A stretch of DNA of 64,000 bases from Lachnospiraceae bacterium JLR.KK008 (GCA_037015955.1 CP143548.1:1326001-1390000); one strand, 5' to 3'. Shown: positions 25,507-34,632, counted from the first letter of the stretch. The notes: generated from the sequence alone by a model not told the origin. A program made the numbers and translations.

Positions 25507-26472
25507 GTGATGAAAAGAATGAGAAGGCTGCGCAGCAGTGAGGCGATGAGAAACCTTGTACGGGAGACAAGACTTCATAAGGAACAGCTCGTATATCCGA
25601 TCTTTGTGATCGAAGGGAAAAATATCAAAAACCCGGTCGAATCCATGCCGGGTATTTATCAGTATTCCATCGACAGACTGGAGGAAGAATGCGAGAGGAT
25701 ACGGAAAAGTGGTGTGCGGAACGTGCTCCTTTTTGGCATTCCGGAACACAAAGACGAAGTGGGAAGTCAGGCTTATGATAAAAACGGTATTATGCAGCGG
25801 GCGATCCGCTTTTTGCGGGAGCGGTATCCGCAGCTTTTACTGATCGCAGATGTCTGCCTCTGCGAGTATACGTCTCATGGCCACTGCGGTCTTGTGGATG
25901 GGTGTCATATTCTCAATGACGAGACACTGCCGTTGCTTGTAAAAATGTCGGTCAGTCTGGCAGAGGCCGGGGCGCATATGATCGCGCCTTCCGATATGAT
26001 GGATGGCCGGGTGGCAGCGATCCGTGCCGGACTGGATGAGGCAGGATTTCAGGAGATTCCGGTCATGTCCTACAGTGCCAAGTACGCCTCGGGTTACTAT
26101 GCGCCGTTTCGCGATGCGGCCCACTCCGCTCCCGGATTCGGGGACCGGAAGACTTATCAGATGGATACGGCCAATGTCAGAGAAGCGCTGCGGGAGATGG
26201 AGGCCGACGTCGAAGAGGGCGCCGATATTCTGATGGTGAAGCCAGGCCTTGCTTATCTTGATGTGCTGCGGGAAGCGCGCCGCCGGTTTGATCAGCCGAT
26301 GGCAGTGTACAATGTGAGCGGCGAGTACTCTATGGTGAAGGCAGCGGCGCAAAACGGCTGGATCGATGAAAAGAAGATCGTCATGGAGAACATGCTTGCG
26401 ATGAAGCGGGCGGGCGCGGACATCATCATCACCTATCATGCGCTCGACGTAGCGGGATGGCTGGAAGAATAG
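25507..26472 (+). CDS. hemB: Delta-aminolevulinic acid dehydratase (porphobilinogen synthase)
   Basis: Condenses two aminolevulinates to porphobilinogen. The 321-residue protein has the zinc site CLCEYTSHGHC with Cys117, Cys119 and Cys127, so it is the zinc-dependent type. The Schiff-base lysine regions are MSYSAKYASGYYAPF and MVKPGLAYLD. GTG at 25507 and ATG at 25510 and 25519 are all possible starts. The next gene starts at the base after its stop, so the two are translationally coupled. Confidence 0.95.
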   Translation: MMKRMRRLRSSEAMRNLVRETRLHKEQLVYPIFVIEGKNIKNPVESMPGIYQYSIDRLEEECERIRKSGVRNVLLFGIPEHKDEVGSQAYDKNGIMQRAIRFLRERYPQLLLIADVCLCEYTSHGHCGLVDGCHILNDETLPLLVKMSVSLAEAGAHMIAPSDMMDGRVAAIRAGLDEAGFQEIPVMSYSAKYASGYYAPFRDAAHSAPGFGDRKTYQMDTANVREALREMEADVEEGADILMVKPGLAYLDVLREARRRFDQPMAVYNVSGEYSMVKAAAQNGWIDEKKIVMENMLAMKRAGADIIITYHALDVAGWLEE

Positions 26473-27279
26473 ATGAATAAAAGAATAAAGAGGCAGTGTT
26501 GGCAAGGCGCTTTGTGCAGCTGTATCAAACGGATTAGCATTGCCGGTCTGCTGGGCCTGCTGCTTATGCCGGGTACAGATGTCCGCGCCAGAGAGGAGCC
26601 GCCGCCCGGACCGCTCATACAGACAACAACCCCGCAGGATGAGTACGAAGGGCTTGTTCATCTGGGACTGCTGCGGACGCCGGAAAATTATAATGGAGAT
26701 ATGTCGCAGTCGATCCGAAATGTCATGCCTGCGGTCGTCCAGATCCGGACCGGCCGATTTCTTGGCAGTGGGATTATACTGGAGATTGGCGAGGACACTT
26801 TATTGATCGCATCCAACAGACATCAGCTCCAGAGCCAGGAATATTCTCTGATCCGCCTGTACAATGGGGAAGAGGTTCCCGCAAGGCGCGTTTATCTGTC
26901 GGACACTTATGATCTTGGGTTTGCACTGGCGGACATCAGCGGCCTTGCCTATGAGGAGAGGCGGCAGCTTTGTGCTGTTTCCATGCGGGAAACCTGCGAG
27001 GACGGACTGATCCGGGGCACAGAGATGTTTCTCATCGGGTCCGCGGACGGGGTAGCCTGCAATATTTATGAGGGGACTGTCGTGGATCCCTGGTATTATT
27101 TTGAGGAATTCGGTTCCTATATGATTTATAATTATTGTAAGGCGAAAGCCGGTATGTCCGGCGGCGGAACATTTGATGAGCATGGGCACTGTATTGGTAT
27201 GATCACGGGTGGATTCGAACAGGAGACTGCCAGCCTGCCGATGGCCTGTATCCGCGAGGAGTGGGAGAAAGTGCGGTGA
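26473..27279 (+). CDS. Secreted trypsin-like serine protease domain protein
   Basis: A 268-residue protein with a basic N-terminus and a hydrophobic segment at about residues 21-33 (signal peptide or anchor), followed by a chymotrypsin-fold domain. Likely triad residues are His117 in IASNRHQ, Asp147 in DTYDLGFA and Ser229 in KAGMSGGG, where HtrA proteases have GNSGG. The Asn-to-Met change in that loop is unusual, so activity is not certain. No PDZ domain follows. The ATG directly abuts the hemB stop. A link to tetrapyrrole synthesis is not obvious. Confidence 0.65.
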   Translation: MNKRIKRQCWQGALCSCIKRISIAGLLGLLLMPGTDVRAREEPPPGPLIQTTTPQDEYEGLVHLGLLRTPENYNGDMSQSIRNVMPAVVQIRTGRFLGSGIILEIGEDTLLIASNRHQLQSQEYSLIRLYNGEEVPARRVYLSDTYDLGFALADISGLAYEERRQLCAVSMRETCEDGLIRGTEMFLIGSADGVACNIYEGTVVDPWYYFEEFGSYMIYNYCKAKAGMSGGGTFDEHGHCIGMITGGFEQETASLPMACIREEWEKVR

Positions 27280-27292
27280 GCAGCGGCAGCGG

Positions 27293-27321
27293 TGGACGCC
27301 GGAACTGAAATGTGGTATGAT
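27293..27321 (+). promoter_or_regulatory. Candidate promoter of the COG0523 GTPase genes
   Basis: TGGACG (27293-27298) and TATGAT (27316-27321) are 17 bases apart, about 70 bases before the GTPase start. A small GCCGG/CCGGC hairpin follows. I found no Zur-like palindrome. Confidence 0.45.
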
Positions 27322-27388
27322 TTGGCTTAAATAAAATCGCTGGAAAGCCGGAGAAAAGCCGGCGTCAGAGTAGGAAGAGGGAAAGAAC

Positions 27389-28516
27389 ATGACAAAGATA
27401 GACATTATATCCGGTTTTCTGGGGGCCGGAAAGACGACATTGATTCGGAAGTTGTTACAGGAGGCACTGCAGGATACGAAAGTTGTACTGATTGAAAATG
27501 AATTCGGAGAGATCGGCATTGACGGCGGATTTTTAAAAGAGTCCGGGGTGGAGATGCGGGAGATGAATTCCGGCTGTATCTGCTGTTCTCTTGTTGGAGA
27601 CTTCGGTGCCTCTCTTCAGGAAGTATTGACGACATATGCGCCGGAGCGAATTCTCATCGAGCCGTCGGGTGTCGGCAAGCTGTCCGATGTCATCCGGGCG
27701 GTCCAGAATGTGAATACGCAGGCGGAGGTTACGCTCAGCAGTGCGGTCGCAGTCGTGGACGCGGCCAAGTGCAAGATGTATGCCAAGAACTTTGGAGAAT
27801 TTTTCCTCAACCAGATCGAACATGCGGGACTGATCATTTTGAGCAGAACAGGCAATATCAGTCAGGAGAAGACGGCGAAAGCGGTGGAGATCATCAGGGA
27901 GCACAACAAAAAGGCAGTGATCATTACAACCCCCTGGGAGGAACTGGATGGTGCGCAGATTCTGACAGCCATGGAAGAAAAAAACGACTGGATGACACAG
28001 CTTTTGCAGGAAGTTCGCAGACAGCACGAAGAGGGACATCATCACGATGAGCACGGACACTGCCATGATGGGCATGAGCATTGCCATGATGGGCATGGGC
28101 ATCATCACGACGGGCATGAGCACTGCCATGACGGACATGGACATCATCACGACGGACATGAGCACTGCCATGATCATCACCATGACCACCATGGACCGGA
28201 CTGTACCTGTGGCTGCCATGATCATGAACATCATCATGCGGATGAGATTTTTACGAGCTGGGGCCGGGAGACATCGGCTTCTTATACGAAGGCAGAGATT
28301 GAGGAGAGACTGTGTGCACTGGAAGAAGAAAAAACGTACGGTTATATTTTGCGGGCCAAAGGGATGTTGGCGGACGGCAACGGTGGCTGGACGTATTTTG
28401 ACTATGTGCCGGGTGAGGTGGATGTGAGAGCCGGGAAAGCCGAACTGACCGGAAAAATCTGTGTGATCGGTTCAGGTCTGCAGGAAGAGCGGCTGGCAGC
28501 ATTGTTTGACAAATAG
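27389..28516 (+). CDS. COG0523-family GTPase with His-rich metal-binding region (zinc-chaperone-like)
   Basis: G3E-family GTPase resembling the CobW/YciC/ZNG1 metallochaperones. Walker A GFLGAGKTT is at residues 9-17, and the metal-binding CxCC motif GCICCS has Cys63, Cys65 and Cys66. ESSGVGKLS-like text follows (PSGVGKLSD). Residues about 213-283 are a low-complexity array of HDGHEHCHDGHGH-type repeats with cysteines, ending in CTCGC, a strong metal-binding tract. The C-terminal CobW_C domain follows. The usual NKxD base-recognition motif reads SRTG. CobW chaperones serve cobalt in B12 synthesis and COG0523 relatives serve zinc; the neighbour below favours zinc, the tetrapyrrole genes cobalt. 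Confidence 0.85.
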   Translation: MTKIDIISGFLGAGKTTLIRKLLQEALQDTKVVLIENEFGEIGIDGGFLKESGVEMREMNSGCICCSLVGDFGASLQEVLTTYAPERILIEPSGVGKLSDVIRAVQNVNTQAEVTLSSAVAVVDAAKCKMYAKNFGEFFLNQIEHAGLIILSRTGNISQEKTAKAVEIIREHNKKAVIITTPWEELDGAQILTAMEEKNDWMTQLLQEVRRQHEEGHHHDEHGHCHDGHEHCHDGHGHHHDGHEHCHDGHGHHHDGHEHCHDHHHDHHGPDCTCGCHDHEHHHADEIFTSWGRETSASYTKAEIEERLCALEEEKTYGYILRAKGMLADGNGGWTYFDYVPGEVDVRAGKAELTGKICVIGSGLQEERLAALFDK

Positions 28517-28532
28517 TGAATGAGGGGACAAG

Positions 28533-29462
28533 ATGAAGACTGTTTATATGATCAATGGCTTTCTGGAGAGCGGCAAGTCGGAATTTATCCGCTATACGCT
28601 GGACCAGCCTTATTTTCAGATAGGCGGGAAGACACTGCTCATTCTCTGTGAAGAGGGGGAAGTGGAAATTACACAGGCACTGCTGGAGAAAAGCCATACC
28701 GTGCTGGAGGTCATCGAAGAGAAAGAGGAGTTTACAACGGAACATCTGATCGCGCTGGAGAAGAAGCATAAGCCGGAGCGCATCATTATTGAATACAATG
28801 GTATGTGGAACTTTAAGGAGATGAAGCTGCCCTGGCACTGGCGGATCGAGCAGCAGATCACAACGATCGACGCCTCCACGTTTCCAATGTATTATACGAA
28901 TATGAAGTCACTGCTTGCCGAGATGCTCCGTAAATCCGATCTGGTTATTTTTAACCGCTGCGATGGCATTCAGGACCTGAGCAGTTATAAGCGGAATGTG
29001 AAAGCCATCAATCAGAAAGCGGAGATCATTTTTGAGGATGCGAACGGCGAGGTGAATACTATCCTGGAAGATGAACTTCCGTATGACGTGAAAAAAGATA
29101 CGGTGGAACTGGACGATACCGGTTATGGCGTCTGGTATCTGGACTGTCTGGACCATGCCGGCAGATATGAAAATAAAAAGATCGTTTTCACGGCTATGGT
29201 GCTGAAACCAAAGGAATTTCCGGACGATTACTTTGTACCGGGCAGGATGGCAATGACCTGTTGTGCAGATGACATGGCGTTTATCGGGTTTGCCTGTCAG
29301 TACGACAAGACCGATGAGCTGCAGGACAGAGATTGGGTCAGGGTGACGGCCACTCTGACATGGGAGTACTGGGCGGGGTATGAAAGCGAGGGACCGATTC
29401 TCCATGCGCTCTCAGTGGAACCGACCAGGGCGCCGAAAAAAGAGATCATTGATTTTACGTAA
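28533..29462 (+). CDS. CobW-like P-loop protein with TIGR03943-like C-terminal domain
   Basis: A 309-residue protein with a P-loop GFLESGKSEF at residues 9-18 and NRCD in the base-recognition position, but no CxCC motif. The C-terminal third (ending in a MTCCADDMAFIGFAC stretch, then RDWVRVTATL) resembles the C-terminal domain of the TIGR03943/YcgQ family, which is often found beside zinc-chaperone GTPases. It lies 16 bases after the His-rich GTPase and probably works with it. I recall homologues in clostridia annotated only as GTP-binding proteins. The C-terminal assignment is by pattern memory and moderately sure. Confidence 0.6.
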   Translation: MKTVYMINGFLESGKSEFIRYTLDQPYFQIGGKTLLILCEEGEVEITQALLEKSHTVLEVIEEKEEFTTEHLIALEKKHKPERIIIEYNGMWNFKEMKLPWHWRIEQQITTIDASTFPMYYTNMKSLLAEMLRKSDLVIFNRCDGIQDLSSYKRNVKAINQKAEIIFEDANGEVNTILEDELPYDVKKDTVELDDTGYGVWYLDCLDHAGRYENKKIVFTAMVLKPKEFPDDYFVPGRMAMTCCADDMAFIGFACQYDKTDELQDRDWVRVTATLTWEYWAGYESEGPILHALSVEPTRAPKKEIIDFT

Positions 29463-29477
29463 AGAGGCGATGCGGAG

Positions 29478-30248
29478 ATGTCTGTGGATGCGGAGAGAGA
29501 ATACCAACAGTTAAAAAAACGGTATATGGAACTGGCAGAGAAATGTTACAGGCAGAACGTATACTGCTTTACTGATTTCCTGGGGATGGCGCAGATCGAT
29601 GCCTTTTACCGGATGGAGAAGGAACTCTCCCATGTGCCTTGTACACTCTACGGAGGAAACGAGGGCTGTGAGCGGGTGATAGTGCGTTTTGGCAGTCAGG
29701 AGATGCTCGGCTATGAGGAACCTTTCCCGATTGTCTGTCTGATGATCAGACCGGTGGCGGAAAAGTTTGCAGAAATGCTGACACACCGGGATTTTCTTGG
29801 GGCGTGTATGAATCTGGGGATCGAGAGAGATCTGATCGGCGACATCGTTGTCAGGGGAAAGTGTGCGTATGTGTACTGTATGGAGCGGATCGTGCCATAT
29901 ATTGTGGATCATCTGACGAAAGTCAGACATACGTCCGTACACTGCCAGCCATTTGAGGGAGAGCCGGAGAGTCTGGCTCCCACACTGGAAATGCGGCAGT
30001 ATCAGGTGGCGTCGCAGCGACTGGATGCGGTGATCGCCAAAGTATTTCAACTGTCCCGGGAAAAGAGTGTGCTCCTGTTTCGGGAGAAAAAGATATTTGT
30101 CAACGGACGCCAGCAGGAGAATAACAGCAGCGTGCCGAAGACGGGAGACATCGTCTCCGTGAGAGGTTATGGAAAGTTTGTATATCGCGGGGAGACGCAT
30201 GTGACGAGGAAAGGGAAGAGCAGTGTCGGGATAGCGCTGTATCAATAA
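29478..30248 (+). CDS. YlmH-like RNA-binding protein with S4 domain
   Basis: A 256-residue cytoplasmic protein matching the YlmH family: an N-terminal domain with ACMNLGIERDLIGDIVV near residues 110-126 and a C-terminal S4 RNA-binding domain (SQRLDAVIAKVFQLSR, then FVNGRQQENNSS) at about residues 180-240. YlmH has been linked to ribosome quality control and usually sits near division genes; here it follows the GTPase pair by 15 bases, an atypical neighbourhood. Confidence 0.85.
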   Translation: MSVDAEREYQQLKKRYMELAEKCYRQNVYCFTDFLGMAQIDAFYRMEKELSHVPCTLYGGNEGCERVIVRFGSQEMLGYEEPFPIVCLMIRPVAEKFAEMLTHRDFLGACMNLGIERDLIGDIVVRGKCAYVYCMERIVPYIVDHLTKVRHTSVHCQPFEGEPESLAPTLEMRQYQVASQRLDAVIAKVFQLSREKSVLLFREKKIFVNGRQQENNSSVPKTGDIVSVRGYGKFVYRGETHVTRKGKSSVGIALYQ

Positions 30249-30298
30249 CAATTCATAAATGGCAATCAGGGGAGCTGGCGAAAGGGGAGGCCATACAT

Positions 30299-31729
30299 AT
30301 GAAATGTAACAAAATACGGTTTATTGAGCCGGGAGAACGTCCTTATAAAAGGACATTTCTGAATTATTTTGTCTATGACAGATATATCAGGACCCCTTCC
30401 GTGGGTCTGAATCTGCTGGCGACGATCGTGAAAAAAGAGTTCGACGATACGTTTATGTACAGTGAAGCCATATCAAAAATTGTTAAAAATGATGTGATGG
30501 ATGCCGATGTGATTTTTATCGGTATTTTTACATTTAATGCCAACCGTGGGTATCGGCTTGCACAGTATTTCAAAAGAAAGACAAAGGCGGTTGTCGTCAT
30601 GGGCGGACTTCATGCGTCGATGAACTACCGGGAAGCTGTACGCTACTGCGATTATGTGTTGCTTGGTGAGGGGGACGAAAGTATTTTGGAACTTCTGCAT
30701 TGTCTGCGGGAGGACAGACCGGTCGATATTCCGGGCGTTGCCTTTCTCAGGGATGGCCGGACCGTGATGACGGGAAAGCGGCAGCCACCGGAATCGATCG
30801 ATGGGATTCCGGACCGCAGTCTTGTCTGGCAATACCAGAACCGTGTGCATTATAACACGATCTGGCCGCAGGTCCATGCCTCCAGAGGATGTCCCCATAA
30901 CTGTGACTACTGCGCGCTTGTACGCCATTACGGCAGACGGGTCCGAACGCGCTCGGTGGCCGATGTGATCGGGGATATCCGATACTCGTTGAAGTTTTTT
31001 GAGTCCGGGCCGTTTCCGCGTCTGCTCAGAGGACTGTGGCTGACCGATGATAATTTCTTTGCCGAGAGGGAATGGGCAATGGACGTTCTGCAGGCAATTA
31101 TCGAGAGTGGTATCCGCACGAACTTTACAGTGCAGGCCAGATACGAGGTTGGATACGATGATGAAATGCTGGAACTGCTGAAAATGGCAGGCTTTTTTGA
31201 GATTGCTATGGGAATCGAGTTTATCGATGATTCGGATTTCCGGGCTTATCATAAAAAGAGCACGGTGGAAGAAGTCAGACGTTCGATCAGGAACATACAA
31301 AGACACGGACTCAGTGTGCGGGGACTGTTTATCTTAGGTGCGGAGAATAATCGCAGAGGAATTGGGGATCAACTGGCTGATTTTGTGATTGAGAATGACA
31401 TCAAAGGCGTTTTGATCCAGTCTATGTATTTCGTGCCGGGCACTCCGGTCTATGAGGCTTGTCAGGATCGTCTGCTGCATCGCAACTGGTCAAAATATAA
31501 CGGTTGTGTCGTGCATGATCCGGTAAATATCAGCCCTTATGATCTGCAGCTGGAGCATATTCATGCCAGTCTGAAGATCTACTCTTTCAGGCGGCTTCTG
31601 CATTCGCTTCTGTATGACGATCCTCTGCATAAATTATTGTTTATCGGAGAATTTTTCTGGCACAGGAGCATCTGCCGGGATCTGAGGGCAGAGCTTCCTT
31701 ACCTGAGGGAGAAAAGCCGGAACCGTTAG
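30299..31729 (+). CDS. B12-binding-type radical SAM protein
   Basis: A 476-residue protein. Residues about 30-135 form a cobalamin-binding-like Rossmann domain (VIFIGIFTFN, VVVMGGLHAS, YVLLGEGDES). The radical SAM core follows with the cluster motif RGCPHNCDYCAL (Cys198, Cys202, Cys205). Members include BchE-type cyclases, methyltransferases and methylthiotransferases; the substrate cannot be told. A strong GGGGAGG precedes the ATG. Its last four bases overlap the end of the convergent PHP gene. Confidence 0.82.
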   Translation: MKCNKIRFIEPGERPYKRTFLNYFVYDRYIRTPSVGLNLLATIVKKEFDDTFMYSEAISKIVKNDVMDADVIFIGIFTFNANRGYRLAQYFKRKTKAVVVMGGLHASMNYREAVRYCDYVLLGEGDESILELLHCLREDRPVDIPGVAFLRDGRTVMTGKRQPPESIDGIPDRSLVWQYQNRVHYNTIWPQVHASRGCPHNCDYCALVRHYGRRVRTRSVADVIGDIRYSLKFFESGPFPRLLRGLWLTDDNFFAEREWAMDVLQAIIESGIRTNFTVQARYEVGYDDEMLELLKMAGFFEIAMGIEFIDDSDFRAYHKKSTVEEVRRSIRNIQRHGLSVRGLFILGAENNRRGIGDQLADFVIENDIKGVLIQSMYFVPGTPVYEACQDRLLHRNWSKYNGCVVHDPVNISPYDLQLEHIHASLKIYSFRRLLHSLLYDDPLHKLLFIGEFFWHRSICRDLRAELPYLREKSRNR

Positions 31730-32577
31730 GCCATGTCGTTCCGGCTTGCTTCATACTCCTGCATCATACTCTCATCGTCGGCACGCAGAGCCGCCGTACG
31801 TTTGTGTTTGCGCAGCAGTCCGCCGCCCTTATTATAAAACCAGAAAGAAAAGACGAGCAGATGATTCATCTTTCCGATCTTTTCTTTTGTCGTACCGTGA
31901 TAATAACAGCCGCCGGTGGATGTCGGATTCCCGGAAAGGATATAGTTGATCAGATCGGTCTCACTGCGGATATTTTCACAGAGACAGGTGTAGGCGGTAC
32001 CCACACAGTCGGGGCGGTGGGAATCACTGCCGCCAAATCCCGGTTTTCCGTAAGCCTGTGCCAGAAGCATGGCTCCTTCATTGCTCTGCTCCGATTCACA
32101 GGAATTGAAAGTTTCCACAAAATCAAACCGTTCCATCACAGATTTCTGTTTGCGAAACTTGCGGTTATTGGTCAGACTTAAGAACTTTTCCCCGCAGGGA
32201 TGGGCAGGGCCGAGGATGCCGCCGTGCCTGTGCACGATGTCGATCAGGAGTGCCACGGGCATACCGCGCAGCTCAAGCAGAGGTACCTTCACACCGGTTG
32301 GAAGAATGACAAGAATATGGCCGGCATCGATGGTGTCGTACTCAATTCCTTTCAGCACGACAAAGTCAGAGGGCATTTCTTCTCTGTGGCTTTTCCAGTA
32401 GCGGTATCCGTTGTAGGAGTTGTGATCGGATACGAGCATTCCGCCGATTCCATGGCTTTGCAACAGTTCGATATAACGGGCGATCGGAATCTTTCCATCC
32501 AGAGAACCTTCTTTTGTGTGACAGTGCATATCAATTTTCATATTAGTATTATCTGTTTTTTTCATCCCAATATTCAC
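31726..32577 (-). CDS. PHP domain-containing phosphoesterase
   Basis: Metal-dependent phosphoesterase of the PHP superfamily, 283 residues. Motifs include IDMHCHTKEGSLDG near the start, LVSDHNSYNG, GPAHPCGE and GFGGSDSHRPD, which supply the trinuclear metal ligands. The N-terminus is uncertain: in-frame ATGs at 32577, 32565 and 32541 exist and none has a convincing ribosome binding site; the domain itself begins at the last. The C-terminal tail is basic. It could act on nucleotides or histidinol phosphate-like substrates; nothing nearby decides. Confidence 0.78.
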   Translation of the reverse strand: MNIGMKKTDNTNMKIDMHCHTKEGSLDGKIPIARYIELLQSHGIGGMLVSDHNSYNGYRYWKSHREEMPSDFVVLKGIEYDTIDAGHILVILPTGVKVPLLELRGMPVALLIDIVHRHGGILGPAHPCGEKFLSLTNNRKFRKQKSVMERFDFVETFNSCESEQSNEGAMLLAQAYGKPGFGGSDSHRPDCVGTAYTCLCENIRSETDLINYILSGNPTSTGGCYYHGTTKEKIGKMNHLLVFSFWFYNKGGGLLRKHKRTAALRADDESMMQEYEASRNDMA

Positions 32578-32745
32578 ATGTTGTGCCGATTATGTCGGAG
32601 TTAAATTTGGCGCCGTCTTTTTATCTGTAACCTCAGAACATAGCCTGCACGCTGTTGAGGACAGAAAATAATTGTTTCATGAAAATTCCTTTCTGAAAAT
32701 GGCAAGGCGCCGGTGTATCATGACCGACGCGCTATGTAATAAGAT

Positions 32746-33135
32746 TTATTTACTGATCAGTTTATCTACATTTAAAATATGACTTACCAGCCAGTCTGTC
32801 AGAAAATGCAGAATCTCATCGATCATCTGTTCGCTGTTTTCATCCAGATCGTGGAAATCCAGTTCCTCCAGCTTCTGAATGAAAGCGTCATGCTGCGTTT
32901 TCTGTGTGAACATGCCTTTGTAACCGATCTCTTTCATATAGGCTTCTTCGTGAGAAAAATGGAATTTGGTGTAATCTCTCAGTTCCTCCAGAAGATGAAT
33001 GAGATGGTCATATTTATCGTGAAGCAAATCGTTCTGGGTCAGTTGATAAGCGTTCTCAGCAATCTCAAACAATTTTTTGTGTTCTTCATCCACGAATTCG
33101 ATTCCGGTCTTATAGTCTTCCATAAATTCATACAT
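32746..33135 (-). CDS. Bacteriohemerythrin
   Basis: Four-helix diiron protein that binds oxygen, used by anaerobes for oxygen sensing, storage or detoxification. Ligand motifs are in order: FVDEEHKKLFE, FHFSHEEAYM, the HDAF histidine and WLVSHILNVD. The start at 33135 (129 residues) is decided by GGAGG at 33148-33144; an in-frame ATG at 33150 would read through that site. No signalling domain is attached. Confidence 0.92.
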   Translation of the reverse strand: MYEFMEDYKTGIEFVDEEHKKLFEIAENAYQLTQNDLLHDKYDHLIHLLEELRDYTKFHFSHEEAYMKEIGYKGMFTQKTQHDAFIQKLEELDFHDLDENSEQMIDEILHFLTDWLVSHILNVDKLISK

Positions 33136-33204
33136 GAGTCTTTCCTCCATTTTCTATATTTTCTCTCATTTTGGAAAAGTATGGGTTTACTGATCCCGTC
33201 CATG

Positions 33205-33210
33205 ATTATA
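33205..33210 (-). promoter_or_regulatory. Extended -10 promoter of the bacteriohemerythrin gene
   Basis: Minus-strand TATAAT preceded by TGA (an extended -10 element) lies about 70 bases upstream of the start. The -35 region is poor. The element lies just beyond the pyrI stop, so the two genes may be expressed separately. Confidence 0.45.
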
Positions 33211-33227
33211 TCATATTTACTGTCTGC

Positions 33228-33659
33228 CTACCATCTTTTTCGGCACTTTTCCTCGCAATACTTGCAGCGGTAGATCTCCTTCCTGGCGTCGGTCAGAATA
33301 AAAATATGAGGCAGTTCCTGTTCGATCGAAGTGATGCATCGGGGATTCCTGCATTTGATTACGTTTTTAATTTCTTTTGGGAGAGAGAGTTCTTTTTTCT
33401 CAACGATCTTGCCGTCCTTGATCACATTGACGGTGATGGTATGGTCGATGAAACCGAGAATATCGAGATTCAGTGTATCGATGTCGCACTCCACTTTCAG
33501 AATATCTTTCCGGCCCATTTTATTACTGCGGGCGTTTTTGATGATAGCCACAGTACAGTCCAGCTTGTCAAGCTGAAGATGATGATAGATGGAAAGGCTC
33601 ATGCCTGCCTTTATGTGGTCGAGTACAAAACCTTCTTCAATCTTTCCTACATTTAACAT
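33228..33659 (-). CDS. pyrI: Aspartate carbamoyltransferase regulatory subunit
   Basis: Binds CTP/ATP and structures the aspartate transcarbamylase holoenzyme. The 143-residue protein has the N-terminal allosteric domain ([13 protein letters not shown]) and a C-terminal zinc domain with CRNPRC and CKYC, the four cysteines of the structural zinc. It starts seven bases before the end of pyrB, so the two are translationally coupled. Its presence predicts feedback-regulated, E. coli-type ATCase. Confidence 0.96.
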   Translation of the reverse strand: MLNVGKIEEGFVLDHIKAGMSLSIYHHLQLDKLDCTVAIIKNARSNKMGRKDILKVECDIDTLNLDILGFIDHTITVNVIKDGKIVEKKELSLPKEIKNVIKCRNPRCITSIEQELPHIFILTDARKEIYRCKYCEEKCRKRW

Positions 33660-34591
33660 TCGGGTTCCTCCTGTGTTTGCTCTGTCAATTCAAGCAGCGT
33701 ATAGATCAGGGCCATACGGACATAGACGCCATACTGCGCCTGACGGAAGTAGACGGCCCGGGGATCGTCGTCCACTTCCACGGAGATCTCGTTGACCCGG
33801 GGAAGCGGGTGCAGGATAAGCATGTCCTTCCTTGCCAGCGCCAGTTTTGCCTGGTCGAGGATGTAGAAGTCTTTTAGGCGGACGTAATCTTCTTCGTTAA
33901 AGAAACGTTCTTTCTGTACGCGGGTCATATAGAGAAGGTCGAGCTGCCCGATACAGTCTTCGAGCCGTATCATTTCCTGATATTCAATCTGTTTTTCCTT
34001 CAGCATATCGGTGATATAGTCGGGCACATGCAGTTCTTCCGGCGAGATGAAAAGAAAGCGGATCTTTTCATAACGGGAGAGAGCATGGATGAGTGAATGT
34101 ACGGTGCGCCCGAATTTCAGGTCCCCGCAGAGACCGATCGTCAGCTCCGACAATCTGCCTTTCAGGGAACGGATTGTCAGCAGATCGGTAAGTGTCTGTG
34201 TGGGATGCTGGTGGCCTCCATCCCCGGCGTTGATGACGGGAATCCTCGAGCGGCTTGCAGCTACCATCGGCGCGCCTTCCTTTGGATGACGCATGGCGCA
34301 GATGTCCGCATAGCAGGAAATGACGCGGATCGTATCGGAAACGCTTTCCCCTTTTGCCGCGGAGGAGGAGTCTGCGTCGGCAAAGCCGAGTACCCTTCCG
34401 CCGAGGTTGAGCATGGCGGCCTCAAAGCTCAGCCGGGTTCTTGTGCTCGGTTCATAGAAGCAGGTCGCCAGCTTTTTCCCCTCACACACGTGGGCATACT
34501 TGTCCATATGGCGTTCCATGTCGTTTGCCAGATCAAACAGTCTGTCCAGCTCGTCTGTCGTAAAGTCAAGCGGACTCATAAGATGTCTCAT
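33653..34591 (-). CDS. pyrB: Aspartate carbamoyltransferase catalytic subunit
   Basis: Makes carbamoyl-aspartate in pyrimidine synthesis. The 312-residue protein has the carbamoyl phosphate loop [15 protein letters not shown] near residues 45-59, [15 protein letters not shown] and [17 protein letters not shown] precedes the ATG. No PyrR-type attenuator or upstream pyr gene is visible; a terminator of the upstream nitroreductase lies just before it. Confidence 0.96.
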   Translation of the reverse strand: MRHLMSPLDFTTDELDRLFDLANDMERHMDKYAHVCEGKKLATCFYEPSTRTRLSFEAAMLNLGGRVLGFADADSSSAAKGESVSDTIRVISCYADICAMRHPKEGAPMVAASRSRIPVINAGDGGHQHPTQTLTDLLTIRSLKGRLSELTIGLCGDLKFGRTVHSLIHALSRYEKIRFLFISPEELHVPDYITDMLKEKQIEYQEMIRLEDCIGQLDLLYMTRVQKERFFNEEDYVRLKDFYILDQAKLALARKDMLILHPLPRVNEISVEVDDDPRAVYFRQAQYGVYVRMALIYTLLELTEQTQEEPEC

Positions 34592-34632
34592 GCTATCGTT
34601 CTCCTTTGCTTTATGCCTCTTTCGTTTTTCGC

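Noticed and set aside
27280-27388. Zur box before the COG0523 GTPase gene
   Set aside because: No palindrome resembling the TCGTAAT-type Zur site could be found.
34592-34632. PyrR-type attenuator before pyrB
   Set aside because: The region is too short and contains only the start of the nitroreductase terminator; no anti-terminator pairing is visible.
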